Shown: positions 1 through 11,640 of the stretch, in pieces
Layout: each line of letters begins with the position of its first letter
How positions within the stretch are numbered: position 1 is the stretch's first letter
Assembly (NCBI RefSeq): GCF_963924675.1
Contig: NC_089220.1
Coordinates: 48,804,639-48,868,638 of the forward strand
Source: Phocoena phocoena
Lineage: Eukaryota; Chordata; Mammalia; Artiodactyla; Phocoenidae
Length of the DNA stretch: 64,000 nt
Reading direction: 5' to 3'
The notes under the pieces: model-generated
The model's input: only the letters and a program-made list of their open reading frames with translations
Database searches by the model: none
Told to the model about the DNA's origin: nothing
Position numbers and translations under genes: made by a program

Positions 1-1162
1 CCCTCAACATAAACAGTGTGAAACATGGATGTGAATCCAGGAAAAAATGAGTACCAAGAGAGATTTTTTTTCCTGGCCCTGTAGTAAGTCTATCACCAAA
101 AACTACAATGAACAGCACAGGTCTGAGAACAGAGGGTGATGTCTATTAAAGAGACAGTGAGAAGAGTCAGGTGCATACTCAAGGGAAACTCCCAGAAGAC
201 TGGATGCTAAACCAAAGCAGGAGGGAGCATGTGGTGGAGGGGTTTCACTGAGCAGCTGGTCTCCCACTACTCTCCTCTCACTCAGAACGTTTTTCAGTTG
301 CCACTTCCCTTAAGCCACACGAAGAGTCTTTCCATAATTCTCTCACCTCCATGGATTTCTATTCTTGGGATTGGGTGCAAAGCCAGGAACCTGAAAGGAC
401 TCCTTCTCTTCTCCATAAATCACCAAACAGACAAAAATAGAGCCCATTCACTAGTTACTCTTCTCCTCTCAAAGGGTTCTATTTACAGAGCTCTACCGAA
501 TGAGTTAAAAGGGAAAAGGCTTAGGAAAGTTGGCTGACCTCGGTAACTATCTCTTATGGTTTCATTGAAGTTAAACAGAATGGGCCGGGAGTACATCATC
601 AAGAAGCATTGCTACGAGAAAACTACAAAACCTCTTGGTAGAGGTCTTGGTCCTGAAGGGACAAACATTGAACCCCAAAGAATAATTAAACCTGCAAGCT
701 TGCAATTTGATTTCATAAGCTTATATTCTAGAATCACAAGCACAATAACTGATTAAAAGAAAAGAATAAAGCTTCTACATGGATGTATTGAACACACACA
801 GCTCTTTCATTGTGCATAATATAAGTAAAATTTCATCATGATGGAACTATTTAACTTCCTGTACTGCTATTCACCTCCTTCATGCTTTTTCTAAGAATAA
901 CAGATATTCAAACAATCAAGAAATTATCCATTGTGATTTCTTAAGAAAGGTGCAGCTCTGTTTCTAAAATGCTCATTTATGTAGTGAATGACCTTGAACT
1001 TGCAGGGGAATATTCACCCGATTATGTGATACAATTTTAGGGCATGAATCTAGCAGCAATGATTAAATCTTAAACACAAGTGTGGGACAATTGTTCAGCG
1101 AGCATGCAAAAGTCCTACATGATTAAGTTAAGCAGGGATTAGAAACCAAAATTACTGTATAA
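1..1162. other. Intergenic DNA, nothing recognised
   Basis: AT-rich unique-looking sequence at the left edge of the window. Open frames here are short, lack splice context and match no family I recognise. No interspersed repeat could be named. Confidence 0.5.
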
Positions 1163-1175
1163 GAATCATGGCTTT

Positions 1176-1392
1176 GGGCTTCCCTGGTGGCGCAGTGGTT
1201 GAGAGTCCACCTGCCGATTCACAGGACACGGGTTCGTGCCACGGTCTGGGAGGATCCCGCATGCCGCGGAGCGGCTGGGCCTGTGAGCCATGGCCGCTGA
1301 GCCTGTGCATCCCGAGCCTGTGCTCCGCAACGGGAGAGGCCACAACAGTGAGAGGCCTGTGTACAGCAAAAAAAAAAAAAAAAAAAAAAAAA
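1176..1392 (+). mobile_element. CHR-2-type tRNA-derived SINE
   Basis: Near-complete copy: tRNA-like head with A box (TGGCGCAGTGG) and B box (GGTTCGTGCC), then the family-specific body and an A-tail of about 24 bases. Target-site duplication is visible: GAATCATGGCTTT at 1,163-1,175 and GAATCATTGCTTT at 1,394-1,406 (12 of 13 bases match). Retrotransposed by L1 machinery; non-coding. Confidence 0.95.
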
Positions 1393-1509
1393 GGAATCAT
1401 TGCTTTGCCTGAAATTCTTCTGGGAAAATCAACATAGTATCTATCTCAGAAATCACAAAATCTGTAAGTTGAAAGAGACCTGAGATGACATTAAGGGTGA
1501 TCCTCTTTG

Positions 1510-1604
1510 GTAGGGTGACCCCTTTAACCAGGTTGCCTGGGATTTTTCTGATTTTAACACTGAAAACCTCAGTCTTAGGCAAACTGGGATAGTTGTTCAC
1601 TCAC
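1510..1604. mobile_element. Old DNA-transposon fragment (MER-type), tentative
   Basis: A short palindrome-like unit opens with TAGGGTGACC and closes with a degenerate inverted version ending near TTCACTCACC. It also carries a 'tttaacactgaaaacc...ggcaaactgggat' core, which resembles an ancient mammalian non-autonomous DNA transposon. Family name uncertain. Confidence 0.4.
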
Positions 1605-1739
1605 CTCTTTGGATCCAAAGATCCCCTCGAGGACGGAACCTACAAGAGACTTAACCTTCACAGGGTTCTATTCCCAATCATGAGTCAAATCAGTGGCCCT
1701 ATAACCTATCCTTACTCTGCCTTCTGCAGCAAAACAAAG

Positions 1740-2290
1740 TTTGTTCCCTCTTCTATCTGGTAGCCCTCCGAGTATTCGAAGACTTCCCCAGTCCAGTCTT
1801 TCTATTCTCTAGGTTAAATTGACCCAGTTCCTCCATCCACTCCTTGAGTGTTCCTGTTTCATTGGTGGCCCCATTACTCTCCTCTAGGCAAGCTCATCTG
1901 TCCAGGTCCCTCAGATGGTGACGTTCCAAACTGAGCTCAAGCCTCCACACTCTGCCTGAGCAGAGTCCCTGAGCCCCTCCCCTGTCCTGGGCATTGGGGT
2001 TCCATGCCGACAAACTGACATTCCCTTGGCTCATTTGGCCACCACATCCCACTCCTGAAAAACAGTATGATTCACGTCAACAAAACGCCTTGGAGATTTT
2101 TCACACGTACTGTTGTTCAAAGCTCTGCCATCCTGTAGTTATGTAATTGGTCTTTAGACCCAAACATCACACCAGGATCCCTTAGAATGAACCCATTATT
2201 GCAGCCCATAATCATAATTCTCTCACCCAAATCACTCGCTCCCCTCCCAGGTTCATCTTGTCAGCAAGTGTTTTCTGTGCATCAACATCT
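1740..2290 (-). mobile_element. L3/CR1 LINE fragment
   Basis: Read on the plus strand this resembles the complement of L3/CR1 3' sequence: a run about losing 'aggttaaattgacccag', a block of 'cctcctctaggcaagctc' type, then 'gttccaaactgagctc'. It is heavily diverged and non-coding. The rest of 1,407-2,679 holds nothing else I can name. Confidence 0.55.
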
Positions 2291-2679
2291 GAAGTCCTTC
2301 AAATCATTGGCATAAATATGTACGAGGTCAGGAGGAAGACCAGATCATCCGCCAGTGCATGGCTATTGGCTGCATAGAGACAGGTATTCACTTGGATCCT
2401 TTATTTTGAGATATTCTCCAGGGCTTTTCCTATTTCCAGGTTTTAGGAGGGAAGTTGAAACTAGGAGAGAGCAAATACACTGAAGCAATACTTTCTTCAT
2501 TTTCAACCAGCAACTGCCTTCTCCTTTACCTGTACCCACATATATTCCTTCAGGTGTTTCCAAATTTCAGTCAAGCATGTATGACGGAATTCCCACCATG
2601 AGCCTGGAACTGAGCAGGAACCTGCAGGCAGCGAGTGTGACTTATTAGTGCAATTCCTCTGGTGTGCCTGACTCTCCTC

Positions 2680-3010
2680 TTCCAAGGTACACAGCAGGGT
2701 TTCACTTGCCCACCCCTTTTGAAGTTAGGCATGGTCATGTGACTTGCTTTAGCCACTGACACACTTATGGAATGATATGCCCTGTATCCTGGCAGAAGCT
2801 TTAAAAGCCAGCAGTGTGGTTCGTCTTGTTTTCTGCCCACTGCCGTTTTCATCTGGGAAGCAGGTGTCAAGATGAAGCCTTTCATGAGCCTGGGTCCCTG
2901 AGAGACAAGTGACCCACATGATCCGAAGCCCCCTGCTGGCCCACACTCAACGTGCAGGTGGAGTAGGAAATAAAGCCCCTGAGATTTGGGGCACAGTAAG
3001 CTCATAGTAT
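2680..3010 (+). mobile_element. MLT1-type MaLR LTR
   Basis: The order of landmarks matches an ancient ERVL-MaLR (MLT1) LTR: 'gtgacttgctttagcca' near 2,739, a variable middle, and a 3' block 'aataaagcccctgagattt' near 2,970. It is a solitary relic; no internal retroviral sequence adjoins it. Confidence 0.6.
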
Positions 3011-3282
3011 AGTTGAAGAGATAAATCATACCCACAAAATAAAAGTAGGGACTAAAGTAGCATAGAGTAAAAATCTGAATTGGAAAGTAGAAATAATCAG
3101 CAAACAAGATATGGTGCTAAAGGTGAGTCACTCAGACAAAGCATTAAAACGGAATTAGAAAAGGGGAAGTCCAACATGGAATGACAGTTCTCAGAAGACA
3201 TCTCATTTCTGATTAACAAAAGAAAATTATATAATTTACTGAAAAATATTCTAGAAAATGGTTCTACAAATATGTTGTCTAC

Positions 3283-3595
3283 TCTTTATTATTATTGGAG
3301 TATAGTTGATTTACAATGTTGTGTAATTTTCAGGTGAATAATAAAGTGAATCAGTTATACATATACATATATCACTCTTTCTTTTTAGATTCTTTTCCCA
3401 TATAGACCATTACAGAGTATTAAGTAGAGTCCCCTGTGCTATACAGCAGGTTCTTATTAGTAATCTACTTTATATATAGTAGTGTACATATGTCAATCCC
3501 AAACTCCCAATTTATCCCTTCCCCTCCTTATTCCCTGGTAACTATAAGTTTGTTTTCTACATCCATGACTCTACTTCTGTTTTGTATTCTCTTTT
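3283..3595 (-). mobile_element. L1 3' end fragment
   Basis: The plus strand reads the complement of the artiodactyl/cetacean L1 3' UTR, including 'tggagtatagttgatttac', 'cagttatacatatac' and 'ccctgtgctatacagcagg'. 5'-truncated L1 tail, non-coding. The flanks (3,011-3,282 and 3,596-4,050) show no recognisable feature. Confidence 0.85.
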
Positions 3596-4049
3596 AAAAC
3601 TGCAATAAAAGTGTGAACCTAACTTATGGGCCATTTTAACTATATTTGATTTTAGCCTTTTTAATAAGCAACACTAGTAAGGCACTTTGTTTTTTTAAAT
3701 GCATATATTATAGGTCTCTGTCCCTCAGAAATGGACAGATTTAGCACCCTATTAAAGACAGAGGGGTCATCATTTACAGGAGTTTTACAGGAACCTTGGC
3801 AATTTGGGGAATGCCAATGAAATGGAGCTGATCTTAGCACACACTTAAAATGTGGTTTACTTTATTTTACAGAAAGGTCCATTATTATAACTATAAAAAT
3901 AAATACTGGCTTGAATCCTCAAGGCCAAATACCAATTTGGCTGATATAGCAAAAATACAGCCTTCTTTTTCTTTTTAAAATATTTTCAGCACCTCCTTTC
4001 TGTACTTTTATAGGGAGGGAAGAATTTTGATATTACTTGGAATAGTCAT

Positions 4050-4270
4050 TCACTCAGTCAGCGGAGGTTTACCAAGCACTCCCTGCCTGGGACTATGCTA
4101 GATGGTGGCTCTTCATTACTGAGAGGAAGAGTCAAGGGTCTGTCCTCAGGAAGCACAGTTGCACAGGGGGAACAGCAGGGAGTGGGGAAGTTGTGGGGGA
4201 CTTTCCAAGTAAAAGAAACACCATGTGTTCCCTACCCTGAAGCAGGAAAAGGCCTTGCGTGTTCAAGGCA
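4050..4270 (-). mobile_element. L2 LINE fragment
   Basis: The complement of the L2 3' region: 'cattcactcagtcagcgg', 'ccaagcactccctgcctgggactatgctagatg', then 'gtctgtcctcaggaagcac'. Old and diverged; the first SINE downstream inserts just after it. Confidence 0.55.
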
Positions 4271-4311
4271 ATCAAAGTCCAGCATGTACCAATCAAAATG
4301 TGTGTGTGGGG

Positions 4312-4517
4312 GGGCTTCCCTGGTGGCGCAGTGGTTGAGAGTCCGCCTGCCGATGCAGGGGACACGGGTTTGAGCCCTGGTCTGGGAAGATCCCACATGC
4401 CGCAGAGCAGTGTGAGCCATGGCCACTGAGCCTGCGCGTCCGGAGCCTGTGCTCTGCAACGGGAGAGGCCACAACAGCGAGAGGCCCGCGTACCGCAAAA
4501 AAAAAAAAAAAAAAAAA
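4312..4517 (+). mobile_element. CHR-2-type SINE
   Basis: Complete head and body with an A-tail of about 21 bases. It lacks about 10 bases after 'ccgcagagc' compared with the other copies in this window. It follows a short TG/G-rich tract. Confidence 0.95.
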
Positions 4518-5326
4518 CAAGTGGCATCTCTCCTGTGCTACCCCACATAGCAAGCTAAGTTTGTATTCAACATTTACTGAAGTTTCGTCTCCCACTCAAT
4601 GACTATTTTTCAAAAAAGAATGACATTTTTATCACTTTACAAGTTTTTACTACCCAAGCAATTTTGAGTAGAAGAATGTTTCCCAAATACCAAACTATGA
4701 CAAAATGCTTACCAGTTCATGGCAAAATGAGGAAACCATATTATACCTCAACATCAGGTGGCCAGCTATCATTTCCCAGAGAAGATGCCCCTTTATTCTG
4801 AGATAATATCAGTCCTGCCATTTTAGTATTAAAATGCCCTTCCTTTTATGAAATAATGGTTATAGGAGATCATTTTTAATGTCCTTACTTGGCAAAATAA
4901 AAAAAAATCAATAATTCTATGTATGACTCCAGTCTTTTTTCAATTGTACCAATCTGTGAAATCCCAAATCAGGAAAGAACCAGAAAAGAGAACAAAAAAG
5001 CATCACTGAAAAATTCCAGTGCCAGCGCCCAGCTGGGCACACTCTCTTGCTGGACCATTCACTCCAGGGACAGCCCTGCAAGTGTCTAGGATTCACCTTT
5101 GTGCCTGGACAGACATTGCTAAATGCCATGGACATCTGCAGTTGCTTCCAGACAGTCAAAACCACAAATATTAGGGTGCACTTTATTGGCAATGCTGAGT
5201 CATGCTTTGCAAAAGGCGAAGAGATCCCTAAACTCTCAGAACTGTAAACAGGGCCCTGTGTCGCTGGTTGCTCTTTCCTATATGCCCCACCCTGTTGGGA
5301 CCTTGATTCAATCAATTCAACTACAA
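4518..5326. other. Intergenic DNA, nothing recognised
   Basis: Unique-looking sequence between two SINEs. No repeat, RNA gene or coding potential recognised on either strand. Confidence 0.45.
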
Positions 5327-5341
5327 AAAGACAATAGGAGA

Positions 5342-5866
5342 GGGACTCCCCTGGTGGCGCAGTGGTTAAGAATCCGCCTACCAATGCAGGGGACATGGGT
5401 TCAATCCCTGGTCCGGGAAGATCCCCCATGCTGAGGAGCAACTAAGCCCATGCGCCACAACTACTGATCCTGTGCTCTAGAGCCTTCGAGCCACAACTAC
5501 TGAGCCCGAGTGCTGCAACTACTGAAGTCTGTGTGCCTAGAGCCTGTGCTCCGCAACAAGAGAAGCCACCGCAGAGAAACCCACGCACAGCAACGAAGAG
5601 TAGTCCCTGCTCGCCGCAACTAGAGAAAGCCCGTGTGCAGCAGTGAAGACCCAATGCAGCCAAAAATAAATAGATAGGGCTTCCCTGGTGGCGCAGTGGA
5701 TGAGAGTCCGCCTGCCGATTCAGGGGACACGGGTTCGTGCCCCGGTCTGGGAGGATCCCACGTGCCGCGGAGCGGCTGGGCCCGTGAGCCATGGCCACTG
5801 AGCCTGCGCGTCCGGAGCCTGTGCTCTGCAACGGGAGAGGCCACAACAATGAGAGGCCCACGTACC

Positions 5867-5905
<39 letters not shown>

Positions 5906-5944
5906 AATAGATAACAATTTTTTTAAAAAACTAAAAAAAGAAAA
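5342..5944 (+). mobile_element. CHR-1-type SINE interrupted by a CHR-2 copy
   Basis: Long CHR-type SINE whose body carries 'cacaactactgagcc' units and the terminal 'agacccaatgcagcc' block, ending in an AAATA-rich tail. Target-site duplication: ACAATAGGAGA at 5,331-5,341 and ACAATTGGAGA at 5,945-5,955. The tail is split by the CHR-2 copy at 5,677-5,903, so this element is the older of the two. Confidence 0.9.
5677..5903 (+). mobile_element. CHR-2-type SINE nested in the CHR-1 tail
   Basis: Complete copy with an A-tail of about 34 bases. Exact target-site duplication AAATAAATAGATA at 5,664-5,676 and 5,901-5,913, both lying in the A-rich tail of the surrounding CHR-1 element. Confidence 0.95.
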
Positions 5945-5955
5945 ACAATTGGAGA

Positions 5956-7035
5956 TATCTGAATACAGTCTGGATATGACTTGCTATTAAGGGATTATTG
6001 TTCATTTTGTTAGGTGTATTAATGGCCTTGTGTCAAGAAAATATTCTTTTTTTTAGAAATGCATATTTTTAGATATACTTGAAGTGAAGTTTATGCCATT
6101 TGAGATTGTTTTTAAAATACTTTAGCAAAGATGAACTAGATAAGCATATGTGGCAAGCCATTGAACACTGTTAAATTTAGATGATGAGGAAGGTACATTT
6201 CACTATCTCCTTATTTTTAGGTATGTTTGAAAGTTTTCACCAATAAGAAGTGTCAAGGAAGGAGGGGATGGAAGGAAGGGAGAAAGAATACCCTCCAACA
6301 CCCTTATTATCGTTTCATAATGAATTTAAATGGAAGGGAGGGAGGTGGGTTAGGAGAAGAGAGAACTTACCACTAATGTCTGTGAAATGCACCCTGCGGT
6401 AGCCTCTGCGATGTGCCCTTCCGTGCACTTGCGTGACGCAGCAGGCGGGGCAGGTGGGTATTAATTGCCACCATTTTACAGACAAAGAAAATCAGACTCG
6501 GGTTAAATCTACTTTTCCACATGGAAACTAGAAAGAGAACAAACTGGCCAATTGGAGCTATTTTGGCTGCTAAAGAAATTCATTTCCGAGCAGATTAAAA
6601 ACAAAAGCAATTATGCTAATACCTAATGGGCTGCCTCTAAATCCCCACAAAGCAGACACATGGGCTCTGCCAGGACTGGGGCATCTTCTTCCTCCAGGCC
6701 CTTCCCATTTCCCTGCCACCCCACCGAGGTAAAGGAACAGGAATTTTGACCTGGGGCACATGAAAAGGAGAAGCTGACTTCTGTCATCACATCCAGAAAA
6801 AGGCAGGATGAAAATCATAAACCATTGACTACGACACGTGACGCACAGCCAGTTTCCCGGACACATCAAGAGAGAGGGGAGGACACCAAACTGAAGGCTC
6901 TGCCGAGAGCAGGGAGGGGACAGCCCAGCTGATCCCTCTGCCCTCCCCGAACACCTTCTGCCCTGCACACCCTGCTCCCCTCTCCTAGACACTGCTTCCT
7001 TCAGATTTCATCCCTGCTGCAACACACTCAGTGGT
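5956..7035. other. Intergenic DNA, nothing recognised
   Basis: Unique-looking sequence with a GGAA/GGGA-rich patch near 6,255-6,290. The minus-strand open frame at 6,570-6,992 has no recognisable domain and no supporting signals. Confidence 0.4.
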
Positions 7036-7039
7036 ATCT

Positions 7040-7260
7040 GTGCCCCAGCAGCATGGTGCTTCCAAGGGCAGGCCGGCAGCCAGACCACCAAGGGTCAAAT
7101 CCTGGAGCTGGGTGACCTGGGACTAGTTCTTAACCTCTCTGTGCCTCATTTCCTCCTCCCCTCTAAAAACAAGGCTAACCCCAGGGCCACTGAAGATGAC
7201 TGAGTTCAAGTAAAGCACTTTGAACACAGTGACACATAGCTTGGCATTATTGCTATAACC
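7040..7260 (+). repeat. MIR SINE relic
   Basis: Diverged MIR: 'ccagaccaccaagggtcaaatcc', 'gggtgacctgggactag', 'ttaacctctctgtgcctca' and a 3' 'caagtaaagcactttgaacac' follow in the family order. Confidence 0.75.
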
Positions 7261-7289
7261 CACCCTTATCTGGTTTCACCCCAGGCAGC

Positions 7290-7490
7290 TCTATTTTTTT
7301 ACTATTGATCCTCCAACGCAGGCAGATCCTGTGCCCCTTTAATCCTTGCCTTTGCCTGACGCTCTTCTCATATATTCTGTCTCCATTGTCTCTGCAAATC
7401 CTCCCCACCTGTCAGAATCCAGGTGAAGCCCTACCTTCTCCCCAAGGTCTGCCTTTTGCAGCCTCCCAAATCTCCTGCTACCATCTGTAG
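7290..7490 (+). repeat. L2 3' region relic
   Basis: Weak resemblance to the L2 3' UTR: 'cctgacgctcttctcat', then 'caggtgaagccctaccttctcc'. Non-coding. 7,491-8,030 holds nothing I can name. Confidence 0.35.
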
Positions 7491-8029
7491 TATTTGACCG
7501 TATCTACCACTACCTGGAAATTTTGGAGAAATGAGTCAGTGAATCACAGTGTCATCAGAAAACAGGCAGCACCTCACAAAGGCAATCAAGGGACTGTTTA
7601 CAGGGAGGTGCGCAGGGTGAAGGGAAACACAAACGGACAGTGAGGCACTCAAGCACCATCAAGAGGGGAAGCAGTTCTCCCCCCTGAGGGCACGGGGAGG
7701 AGAGTACTTACTGTGAACCAGTGAGAGGCATAGAAGTGGGCACCCCAGTCGTGGCTTTAAAGTTGAGAAAGAGCAACTGCCAAAGCATGGGGAAAGGGGA
7801 TGAACAAATGTCTCAACCTCCATCTCTCCCACACTCCAGTCTCTTGGGGGTGATTCCACTGGCCAGTCCCAACTGGAGGCCAGTGGCCAGGCAGAGGTCA
7901 GTCTCCCAGGGAATGCAGAGGGTGGAGAATGGATGTGGAAGGACAAATGGAGACTGGAGCTAATCAACACTAAGCTGGGGGCTCTCTTGTATTTGCCCTT
8001 GTTGTCTCTCACACGTGGGCCTCTGCAGC

Positions 8030-8200
8030 AATCTGCATGGTGAAATGGAAAACATGGACCTCGCAGTCAGAGACCTGGGTACACAGCCTTAAGAAAGTGA
8101 TTTACCCTGAGTCTCTGATTCTCGGATTCCTCATGTGTGAGATGAGAGCGATGAGGCTGGCCTCACAGGGTTGTGAGAGTTCAATTAGAAAAGTTCTTTC
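8030..8200 (+). repeat. MIR SINE relic
   Basis: MIR landmarks in order: 'gacctcgcagtcagagacctggg', 'gatttaccctgagtctctg', 'cctcatgtgtgagatgagagc' and 'cctcacagggttgtgagag'. Confidence 0.75.
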
Positions 8201-8439
8201 CTCTGTCCTAGTCTCTATTCGAACTAGTTACACTGCCCTTAAGACTGAGACTCTAGCTCTTATATTTCTTCTGTGCCTAGAAATGCCGAAAAAACCGGAG
8301 GAATGTGCATACACAGTTCTGAGAATTCAAAGTCATTCTAGGCAACTTAAGGAATTTGTATGGTCTTTGCCTTAAGCTGGCTTGTCTACTGAGGAAAGCA
8401 GAGAGATAGATATCTAAGGACTCATAGGACCCTGCAAAT

Positions 8440-8605
8440 CAAAGTGTGGTCCAGCAGCATCACCATCACCTGAGAGAGAGCCTGTTAAAATGCAGACTCT
8501 CAGGCACCCTACCCCCATCGCAGCCCCACCCCTGGCACCTGAATTTTAACAAGATCTCCAGGTGATTTGTATGCACATTAAAGTTTGAGAATTCCTACTT
8601 TTGAA
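8440..8605 (-). mobile_element. MER5A-like hAT relic
   Basis: The complement of MER5A: 'caaagtgtggtccagcagcatca' at the left, 'cacctgaattttaacaagatc' in the middle, and 'cattaaagtttgagaattcc' at the right. Non-autonomous hAT-Charlie element, no coding capacity. Confidence 0.75.
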
Positions 8606-9190
8606 CTACAAGGAGCTCCAGAGGCCATCTAGATCCTGGTTAAACCACCTCATTTTATAGCTGAGGAAACTGATTCCAAAATAATATAAATTGTCCAAGG
8701 ACACCAGGGCAGATGCTGCCCCTTGACTAATCCTATAAGCATTTCCAGCCCCGTCATCCCTTGCTACTTTCCACTTTACAAGGTGAAACATCTAAATATT
8801 TTCCCAGTCTCCCTTGCAGCTGTGAGTAGCTATCTGACAGTTCCAACCAGTGGCATCTAATGGGAGGGTTTCTTGGAAATCTGCTTTCTTGGGAATGTTA
8901 GCCAGTTATGGATGTATCATCCTTCCCTGTTTATTCTGCGTAGTCTGGAGCTGGGGTGGGCATCTTGTGACAATAAAGCCACAAGCATGAGGGTAAAAGG
9001 CCCAAATGCTAAGGACTGTGGAAGGGAAAGACACAGGGTACCTGGAAGACATCATTCAGCTGGCAGCTGAATCAATCCAGTAACTTCCTCCTTTTAGCCT
9101 TCTTGTTATGTAAAAAAAAAAAAAAGTCTCTCTTTGTGTAAGGTGCCACATTTAGAGTTTTCTGCTACTTGCTGTCAAATCCATCCCATG
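8606..9190 (+). repeat. Ancient LTR/MER-type repeat, family uncertain
   Basis: Contains 'ctcccttgcagctgtgagtagc', 'gggtgggcatcttgtgacaataaagcc' and 'cttcttgttatgtaaaa', landmarks of a widely dispersed old mammalian repeat that I cannot name securely. The first 100 bases contain a MIR/L2-like 'ttatagctgaggaaactga' segment. Confidence 0.4.
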
Positions 9191-9740
9191 CAGTGTCACA
9201 CAGCTAGCAAATGGCTAAGGCAACATTAGGACTCAGGGCCCCTGACGCTTAGCCCAAAGATTTTTTTCCTATGCTTCTTTCATCATTAAAGCAGAGAAAT
9301 CTCCTTCCTGGCTAAATTTTAATAAACACATATGGAATCAAGAAGGAGAAGCACTTATGTGAGGATGCACCTGTTCATGAGAAGAGAGGTGTTATATAAA
9401 CTCTCTTAAAGTTGACAAGATCTTCAGGGTAGATAATCAGGTTCAATCTAGAAATTCTGCATGTGTGTATTTACCCAACCTTTAAAAAGACAGACAATGA
9501 AGAGAGGAGAGAGTGATGAGCAGACAGATCCCCATTTCATCAAAAAATTTCCACTGACCATTTGTGTACCATGTGGTACTTGATATATACAATTTAAATA
9601 AATTCTAGGTTCCTGTTCCGTGACACCACCACCAATGTCATGTTGATTCCTCAGTGTCCAAAGATTCCATTAATATGGATTTACTGAGTTATAAAAAATG
9701 CATGCTTGTCTAACCGCAGGGTTCTGTTCCCAAACTTACT
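9191..9740. other. Intergenic DNA, nothing recognised
   Basis: AT-rich unique-looking sequence with no repeat or gene I can name. Confidence 0.4.
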
Positions 9741-9945
9741 TTTTTTAACCATTTTTTTATTAAAGTATAGTTAATTTACAATGTTGTGTTAGTTCCAGGT
9801 GTACAGCAAAATGATTCAGATATATATGTCTGAATATATAGAATATATATGTACATTCTTTTTTCAGATTCTTTTCCATTATAGTTTATTACAAGATATT
9901 GAATATAGTTCCCTGTGCTATACAGCAGGTCCTTGTTTTTTACCC
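9741..9945 (-). mobile_element. L1 3' end fragment
   Basis: Complement of an L1 3' UTR: 'taaagtatagttaatttac', 'ccaggtgtacagcaaaatg', 'ttccctgtgctatacagcag'. 5'-truncated. Confidence 0.85.
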
Positions 9946-10559
9946 AAACTTACTTTTAAAAAAATCAACAAAATGAATGAGCTAGAATTTATTAAGTCAG
10001 AGAAATCACAAGAGTAAATGGAAGCGACAGCACACCCAGAAATAAGGACAACTTCCAGAAGCTAGACAGCCTATTGGAGGAAATGACACCTCTGGTTGAG
10101 CCCACGGAAGATTCTGAACAGGCATGACCGTCAGGGCCAGGGTTGAGGGGACAGGACACACTTGCCTCCTGCCCCAACACAGAAAGGCTTTTGGAGTGAA
10201 GGAGGCGCCCATCTGGGCTCCTGCCCAATCAGTCTATCACGTTCAAGTGAGTAAATTGAGTTCTCAGATACCGAACCCTCATAATCGTTTTGTTTTTGTA
10301 AAGCTACATTTTTACAAAGCAGGTTTTCACCCTTACTGAAGCCTTGTCGGGTTGGGTCTGTCCCCCGTTTTACAGATGAGTAATTAGGAAACTTTCTCAA
10401 GATCACATACCAACAGGTAGAAAGGAAAAACTCCATAAGCCCCTGCAGCATCTTACCCTGTTTCCCTCTAACCTCATTGTGATATTTTCCCTCACGTTTC
10501 GTCAGCTTCAGCCCTTCTGGCCGGGCCCCAACCCACCACCCATTCCATTCCATTTCTTA

Positions 10560-11115
10560 CCTCTTATTTCTGGTCTCAGGTTAAAAGTTACCTGTTTAAG
10601 AAATCTCTCCCTCAAGCCCTATCCCAGACTAAGCATTCTTTTAAGAACTCCCAGAATGCTGCATACTTCTTAGCACTTGCAACTGTCATTAACCAATTGA
10701 CTGATTGAATGATTGATTAAATAAATCAGATAACGTCTTATTTACTCTCTGATGTTGGCACCAAGGGGTGGCTCAGTGTTATGTTGGGGGAGAGGGCCAC
10801 TTGACAGTCCCCATCAGCTTTTCCTTACCATCTACCCCAATAAACGGATAACATGAGAGGAGACCAGTCATTTTGCAACACAAGATCGCCTTCAGCATAA
10901 ATCTCTATGCCACTCCCTTTCTCTCTTAAAATCATATTGAAGCCCCTGTCCCTTTCCCTATAGAAACTTCAGAACCGTTTTTTAGTGTCTTTCACTCTAT
11001 TAGAGTAAGCACTCCACTGAGGCACAGACTGTGTCTTGTTCACCCTTGAATCCCAGCACCTGACACAGTGCTTAGCACATGTAAGCAGTCAAGTGTTTGT
11101 TGAGTGAATGAATGA
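10560..11115 (+). mobile_element. L2 LINE 3' end
   Basis: The right part matches L2 3' UTR order well: 'agagtaagcactccactgagg', 'gactgtgtcttgttcaccc', 'gcacctgacacagtgcttagcac' and a terminal 'tgttgagtgaatgaatga'. The left part (10,560-10,680) is a weaker match, and a unique patch separates them. 9,946-10,559 contains only a small MIR-like piece near 10,360-10,430. Confidence 0.6.
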
Positions 11116-11514
11116 CTTAGTACTCTGGGATGGGAGTTTTTCCACGATATCCCCTGCCTCCCCCCAGGTAGAAGACTACAGAAACTGCTGCCTGGGACAT
11201 TCTCTTCTTCGGTCTTCAATGCACAGCCTTGGTGGGATCCAGGGCTGGGAAAAGTGCAGCCCCTGACAGACAAATCTTGGTTATGGATTTAGCCTCGATG
11301 TCTCACGCCACACTCAGTCCCCTTCCAGGGGTACCTTCTCTTGGTGGGGAGAAGTGCTGACCCAAAAGACCCAACAAAATCAACTCAAGAAGGACAGAAT
11401 GTATGAGGGCCCAGAGGTCCTTATCTTCATCCCAGCTCTCAACATTTGGAAGAATAAAACTCTTTAGGGCCCCTTTCTCAAAATCCCTTGGAGATATTTA
11501 TTTAAAAAACAAAC

Positions 11515-11640
11515 AAACATAACAATTCCAGGACACCACCCTAGACCTACTAAATCAGAATCTCTGGGGGTAATCCAAGAAATCTGTGGTTTTAACAAGC
11601 TCTCCAACAAATCCTGATGTTAAGTGTGGGACAGTCTTAG
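11515..11640 (-). mobile_element. MER5A-like hAT relic
   Basis: Complement of MER5A middle and end: 'cctagacctactaaatcag', 'aatctctgggggtaatcc', 'ctgtggttttaacaagctc'. Confidence 0.65.

Noticed and set aside
1177..1260. tRNA gene call in the SINE heads (here and in the other CHR copies)
   Set aside because: A and B boxes come from the tRNA-derived head; the sequence does not fold as a full tRNA and is continuous with the SINE body and tail.
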